Part shown: positions 60,716 through 64,000 of the stretch, piece by piece
How the letters are laid out: the number at the start of each line of letters is the position of its first letter
How positions within the stretch are numbered: position 1 is the first letter of the stretch
Assembly (NCBI RefSeq): GCF_947179515.1
Contig: NC_067490.1
Span: 33,158,925-33,222,924, forward strand
Direction of reading: 5' to 3'
Source: Apodemus sylvaticus
Taxonomy: Eukaryota; Chordata; Mammalia; Rodentia; Muridae
Length of the DNA stretch: 64,000 bases
The notes under the pieces: model-generated
The model's database searches: none
Told to the model about the DNA's origin: nothing
Seen by the model: the letters and a program-made list of their open reading frames with translations, nothing else
Program-made: the position numbers and the translations under genes

Positions 60716-61519
60716 AAGGAAACAGGAACTTTGACTGATTGCTGAATATAGAGATGTTGTTCTATTTTTCATGACTCTTCATACCCAAAACATATCAGAA
60801 ATTGAGTTTTAAATAAGAAGTTTTGGTTGTGAAAGCTGTCTTTGTGTAAAGGGCTTATTAAGGAACAAATTGAATGAGTTCCTTGCTAGCAGTGACTGTG
60901 CATGCATTAAGAGAAGATGAAAGGGCCAGCGTATCCAGATGCTGCTACATATTATGTTCTCTTGGAATGCCAAATTTCAGCCTTGCCTAATATTTATTAG
61001 GCATTGAGTTTTGGTATTTCACAGGTCTGTTGACCAGAATCATCTGAGAGTTTTAATTTTAAAAATTCCATTTGGAATTCTGCAATCAAACCTTAGAGCT
61101 GGATACTAAATCAATTTCTGTAATTTTAAATTAGGAATAAAAACCTAGTGATAAATCCTCCAGACACCATATAAGTTTACAGATGACTCTGAGACAATCA
61201 TTACATAAGTGGTCTCTAATCTAGTTGTTTATTCATTCAGTCAGTCACTAGGCAGTTATTCAACTGATGCTTGTTCAACAAGTCATTCTTTCCTGTTCTC
61301 TTAGTCATGTTTTGATGGCTTTAAGTTTTCAATAATTATTAAAACATATTAATGTGATACTATGGGCATTTCATATTATGTAGCTTCCAGGAAAATAAAT
61401 TGGAGAGTTGATGGGTAAGAAGAAAGGGACAATGGAGAAGGGCAAGGAGGTAGCAAGCCAGCAAAGAATTGAGAAAGAAAATCAATGTTTATTTAGCTAG
61501 CATGTCCCAAGAACTGTAG

Positions 61520-61730
61520 AAGGCAGTGACATGGGTTCAAGCCCTTTTTCTGCAACCTAATGGCTAAATGACTTAAGATTGGCTCAGAATCTCTTAGTCT
61601 TCACATACAAAGCAAAATAAAGGAAATGCCTACTATTTTTTTTAGAATGCAGTGAGGACTAAATGAGACAGTTCATATTAAAAGTGTTTTATAAACTGTG
61701 ACAGTAAGTAAATGTTAATTGTGGTTTTCA
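61520..61730 (+). mobile_element. MIR SINE (copy 2)
   Basis: Counterpart of 55,080-55,290, nearly identical apart from a T-run length difference. Confidence 0.75.
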
Positions 61731-62253
61731 TTACGTGCAGTTGCTTTCTTTAGTCTGAAATTAAGGAACAAGAACCATGGCTAAAAATTCCCTTTGCATA
61801 CACAGAACATTCAGAAGTGGCAGACTGACTGATTTGACAGGTGAAGAGACAACATCAAACAAAGCTCATCCCAAATAAAAATAAAATAAAGCTAAAGACA
61901 AGTACCCATGGGCTCTCTAGAAGGATGTGGCAGCCTTAAGAAATGTAAACAACCCTTTTTATTTCTCTGCATCTTGATGTTCTTCCCCTCTTAACAGAAT
62001 CTCTTTCACATTTAAACTGAAAATATAACTGACTAGCTATATTATCATTACTTCTTTCAGTCATTCACAAACCAAACTCATAAAGAGTCTGAAAGAATGT
62101 CAGTGGATGAGGGACTGAAGAACACATGCTTTCTGGGTAAACCCAAAGAGAGTGCCTCACTAGTGAGGCTGGAAACCAAGAAAACCACCCGTGGCCTGTG
62201 CAGCACTGGTAAAGCTATTTTCTATTCATAGTTTCACTGGATTTTAGTGATAG

Positions 62254-62530
62254 TCTTCCTCCTCTTCTTCTTCTTCTTCTTCTTCTTCTTCTTCTTCTTC
62301 TTCTTCTTCTTCTTCTTCTTCTTCTTCTTCTTCTTCTTCTTCTTCTTCTTCTTCTTCTTCTTCTTTTTCTTCTTCTTCTTCTTCTTCTTCTTCTTCTTCT
62401 TCTTCTTCTTCTTCTTCTTCTTCTTCTTCTTCTTCTTCTTCTTCTCCTCCTCCTCCTCCTCCTCCTCCTCCTCCTCCTCCTCCTCCTCCTCCTCCTCCTC
62501 CTCCTCCTTGTCCTTCTCCTTCTTTTTTTG
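62254..62530. repeat. (TTC)n(TCC)n array at the poly(A) end of a LINE-1
   Basis: 256 bases of pure pyrimidine to 62,509, then 'ttgtccttctccttc' and a T-rich zone joining the L1 poly(A) (poly(T) on this strand). On the L1 strand it reads as GGA and GAA units following the A-tail. The Phe/Ser frame is an artefact. Confidence 0.97.
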
Positions 62531-62827
62531 TTTTCTTTCTTTTTTTATTCGATATATTCTTTTGTTTTATTTCTCTAATTTTATTTTCTAAATTCTTTGT
62601 TTACATTCCAAATGTTTTCCCCTTTCCCGGTTCCCCCCTCCCCATATGTCCCATAAGCCTTTTTCTCTCCACCCATTCTGCAATTACCTCCCTCTTTTTT
62701 CTCTGTCCTGGTACTCCCCTACAATGCTGAATCAAGCCTTTTCAGGATCAGGGCCCTCTCCTTACTTCGTCATGGGAATCATTTGATATGCTAATTGTGT
62801 CTTGGGTATTCAGAGCTTCTGGGCTAA

Positions 62828-63200
62828 TTAATATCCACTTATCAATGATTGCATTCCATGTGTATTCTTTTGTGGTTGGGTTATCTCACTTGGGATGATA
62901 TTTTCCAGTTCCAACCATTTGCCTAGAAATTTCATGAATTCATTATTTTTAATTGCTGAGTAGTATTCCATTGTGTAAATATACCACATTTTCTGTATCC
63001 ATTCCTCCATTAAGGGACATCTGGGTTCTTTCCAGCTTCTGGCTATTGTAAATAAGTCTGCTAAGAACATAGTGGAGCATGTGTCCTTAATGCATGCCAG
63101 GGAATCCTCTGGGTATATGCCCAAGAGAGGTATAGCAGGGTCCTCTGGAAGTGTCATGTCCAGTTTTCTGAGAAACCGCCAGACTGATTTCCATAGTGGT
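62828..63200 (-). pseudogene. LINE-1 ORF2 C-terminal remnant
   Basis: An open stretch of 109 codons (63,157-62,828) reads 'LPEDPAIPLLGIYPED', 'WYIYTMEYYSAIKNNEFMKF' and 'HGMQSLISGY' before the ORF2 stop. Only the extreme C-terminus is present; no catalytic domain. Confidence 0.88.
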
Positions 63201-63535
63201 TTTGAAATGATCCCATGCCTCCTATCAGATCACTGTGGAGTAAAAGTGGTCTTCAATAGCAACAAAAACAACATAAAGCCCACATACATACGGGAACTGT
63301 ACAATACTCTACTCAATGATACCTTGGTCAAGGAAGAAATAAAAAAATAAATCAAAGACTTCTAGAATTTGATGAAAATGAAGACACAACATACCCAAAT
63401 ATATAGGACACAATGAAAGCAGTGCTAAGAGGAAATTTCATAGACCTGAGTGTCTCCAAAAAGAAAATGGAGAAAGCATACTCTAGCAGCTTAACAACAC
63501 AACTGAAAGCCCTGGAACAAAAAGCAATTAATTCA
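63201..63535 (+). pseudogene. Inverted LINE-1 ORF2 segment (endonuclease end to linker)
   Basis: Collinear with the minus-strand L1 at about 42,905-42,590. It retains the endonuclease 'SDH' triad and the linker 'SKKKMEKAYSSSLTTQLKALEQK', interrupted by stops (for example near 63,350). It is part of the 5'-inverted element and encodes nothing functional. Confidence 0.85.
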
Positions 63536-63727
63536 CCTCTTCTTCTTCTTCTTCTTCTTCTTCTTCTTCTTCTTCTTCTTCTTCTTCTTCTTCTTCTTCT
63601 TCTTCTTCTTCTTCTTCTTCTTCTTCTTCTTCTTTTCTTCTTCTTCTTCTCCTCCTCCTCCTCCTCCTCCTCCTCCTCCTCCTTGTCCTCCTCCTTCTCT
63701 TCCTCCTCCTCCTCCTTCGTCTTCTTT
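63536..63727. repeat. (TTC)n(TCC)n array between the inverted L1 and a B1
   Basis: Pure pyrimidine to 63,684, then 'ttgtcctcctccttctcttc' and TCC/TTC units up to the T-run of the B1. The same TTC, TCC, TTGTCC order occurs in the array at 62,254-62,530. Confidence 0.97.
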
Positions 63728-63862
63728 TTTTAATTTTTTTTTACAGGGTTTCTCTGTGTAGCCCTAGCTGTTCCAAAACTCACTATGTAGACCAGGCTAG
63801 CCTTGAACTCAGAAATCTGCCTGCCTCTGCCTCCCAAGTGCTCCACCACTCTCTGACTATTC
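63728..63862 (-). mobile_element. B1 SINE with internal deletion
   Basis: Plus-strand 'acagggtttctctgtgtagc', 'ccaggctagccttgaactca' and 'ctgcctctgcctcccaagtg' is reverse-complement B1, the 7SL-derived rodent SINE. About 17 bases of the usual 'gggattaaaggcgtgcg' segment are missing after 'agtgct', removing part of the head. The T-run at 63,726-63,750 is its A-tail. Confidence 0.9.
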
Positions 63863-64000
63863 TTCCTCTTTTGAGTTTTGAATACTTATAGAAATGTCTA
63901 GAATGAGGCTGCAGTTACTTAAAACTTTCATGAGATAGACACTATAATCCAAACTTTTAAATGAGAATAGATATTTGTAGTTCTCCCAGTAAGGAAATAA
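63863..64000. other. No feature recognised
   Basis: Unassigned AT-rich sequence to the window end. Confidence 0.5.

Larger units (their letters stand above)
56245..62253 (+). repeat. 6-kb duplicated segment, copy 2 (begins at the gap)
   Basis: Collinear with 49,788-55,814. It starts mid-sequence at the first called base after the gap. It carries the same LTR-like repeat (56,695-57,195), B3-type SINE (57,985-58,230), TG tract (58,760-59,110), RMER-like repeat (59,715-60,715) and MIR (61,520-61,730). Differences include a loss of 6 bases near 57,592, shorter G and TG runs, and many C/T and A/G substitutions. No gene. Confidence 0.95.
62531..63535 (-). mobile_element. LINE-1 with 5' inversion (twin-priming structure)
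   Basis: The 3' part (62,531-63,200, minus strand) holds poly(A), 3' UTR and the ORF2 C-terminus. The adjoining part (63,201-63,535) is L1 ORF2 endonuclease-to-early-RT sequence in the opposite orientation. It carries 'LLSDHCGVKVVFNSNK' and 'LVKEEIKK' on the plus strand and stops after 'gccctggaacaaaaagcaat'. An antisense 5' segment joined to a sense 3' segment, with the intervening part of ORF2 missing, is the classic product of twin priming. Confidence 0.85.

Noticed and set aside
63072..63350. 92-codon frame spanning the L1 inversion junction
   Set aside because: The first half is antisense ORF2 C-terminus and the second half is sense endonuclease. It is a chimera created by the inversion, not a gene.

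Overview
The window looks like non-coding DNA from a muroid rodent, most likely a murine. I base this on the repeats: a B1 SINE, B2/B3-type and ID-type SINE fragments, an MT-type MaLR LTR, a URR1-type hAT element, mouse/rat-like LINE-1 copies and long CA, GA, GAAA and TTC microsatellites. I cannot name the species. I found no exon, conserved gene or RNA gene. Every long open frame is either LINE-1 ORF1/ORF2 or a translation of low-complexity DNA.

Layout. 1-16,300: AT-rich DNA with old fragments (MIRs, an MT LTR nested in an older repeat, SINE pieces, two inverted LTR-like elements) and several microsatellites. 16,301-17,872: a 5'-truncated LINE-1 with a target-site duplication and a probable short 3' transduction, next to a hAT-type element that is itself interrupted by a 454-bp insert. 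17,873-39,480: mostly unassigned DNA with scattered LTR-like, Tigger, MLT1, MIR, SINE and old L1 pieces. 39,484-46,074: a full-length but disabled LINE-1 on the minus strand, with 5' UTR, ORF1, ORF2, 3' UTR, poly(A) and target-site duplication all visible. 46,075-49,787: unassigned DNA plus a 284-base all-purine GAAA-type tract. 49,788-62,253: two near-identical copies of a segment of about 6 kb, separated by exactly 200 Ns. 62,254-64,000: TTC/TCC arrays around a 5'-inverted LINE-1, then a B1.

The LINE-1 copies are the only units with a recognisable molecular system: a monomer-type promoter, an RNA-binding coiled-coil protein (ORF1p), an endonuclease/reverse transcriptase (ORF2p) and the target-primed insertion scars they leave. 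All copies here are dead.

The most consequential observation concerns the assembly. Contig 1 ends inside a TTC array after a 6-kb segment, and contig 2 restarts at the beginning of that same segment. This is the pattern expected from overlapping contig ends or two haplotypes placed side by side, so the tandem duplication may be false. I found no convincing undescribed biological system. Repeat family names come from recognising consensus-like stretches by eye and need a RepeatMasker run to confirm.
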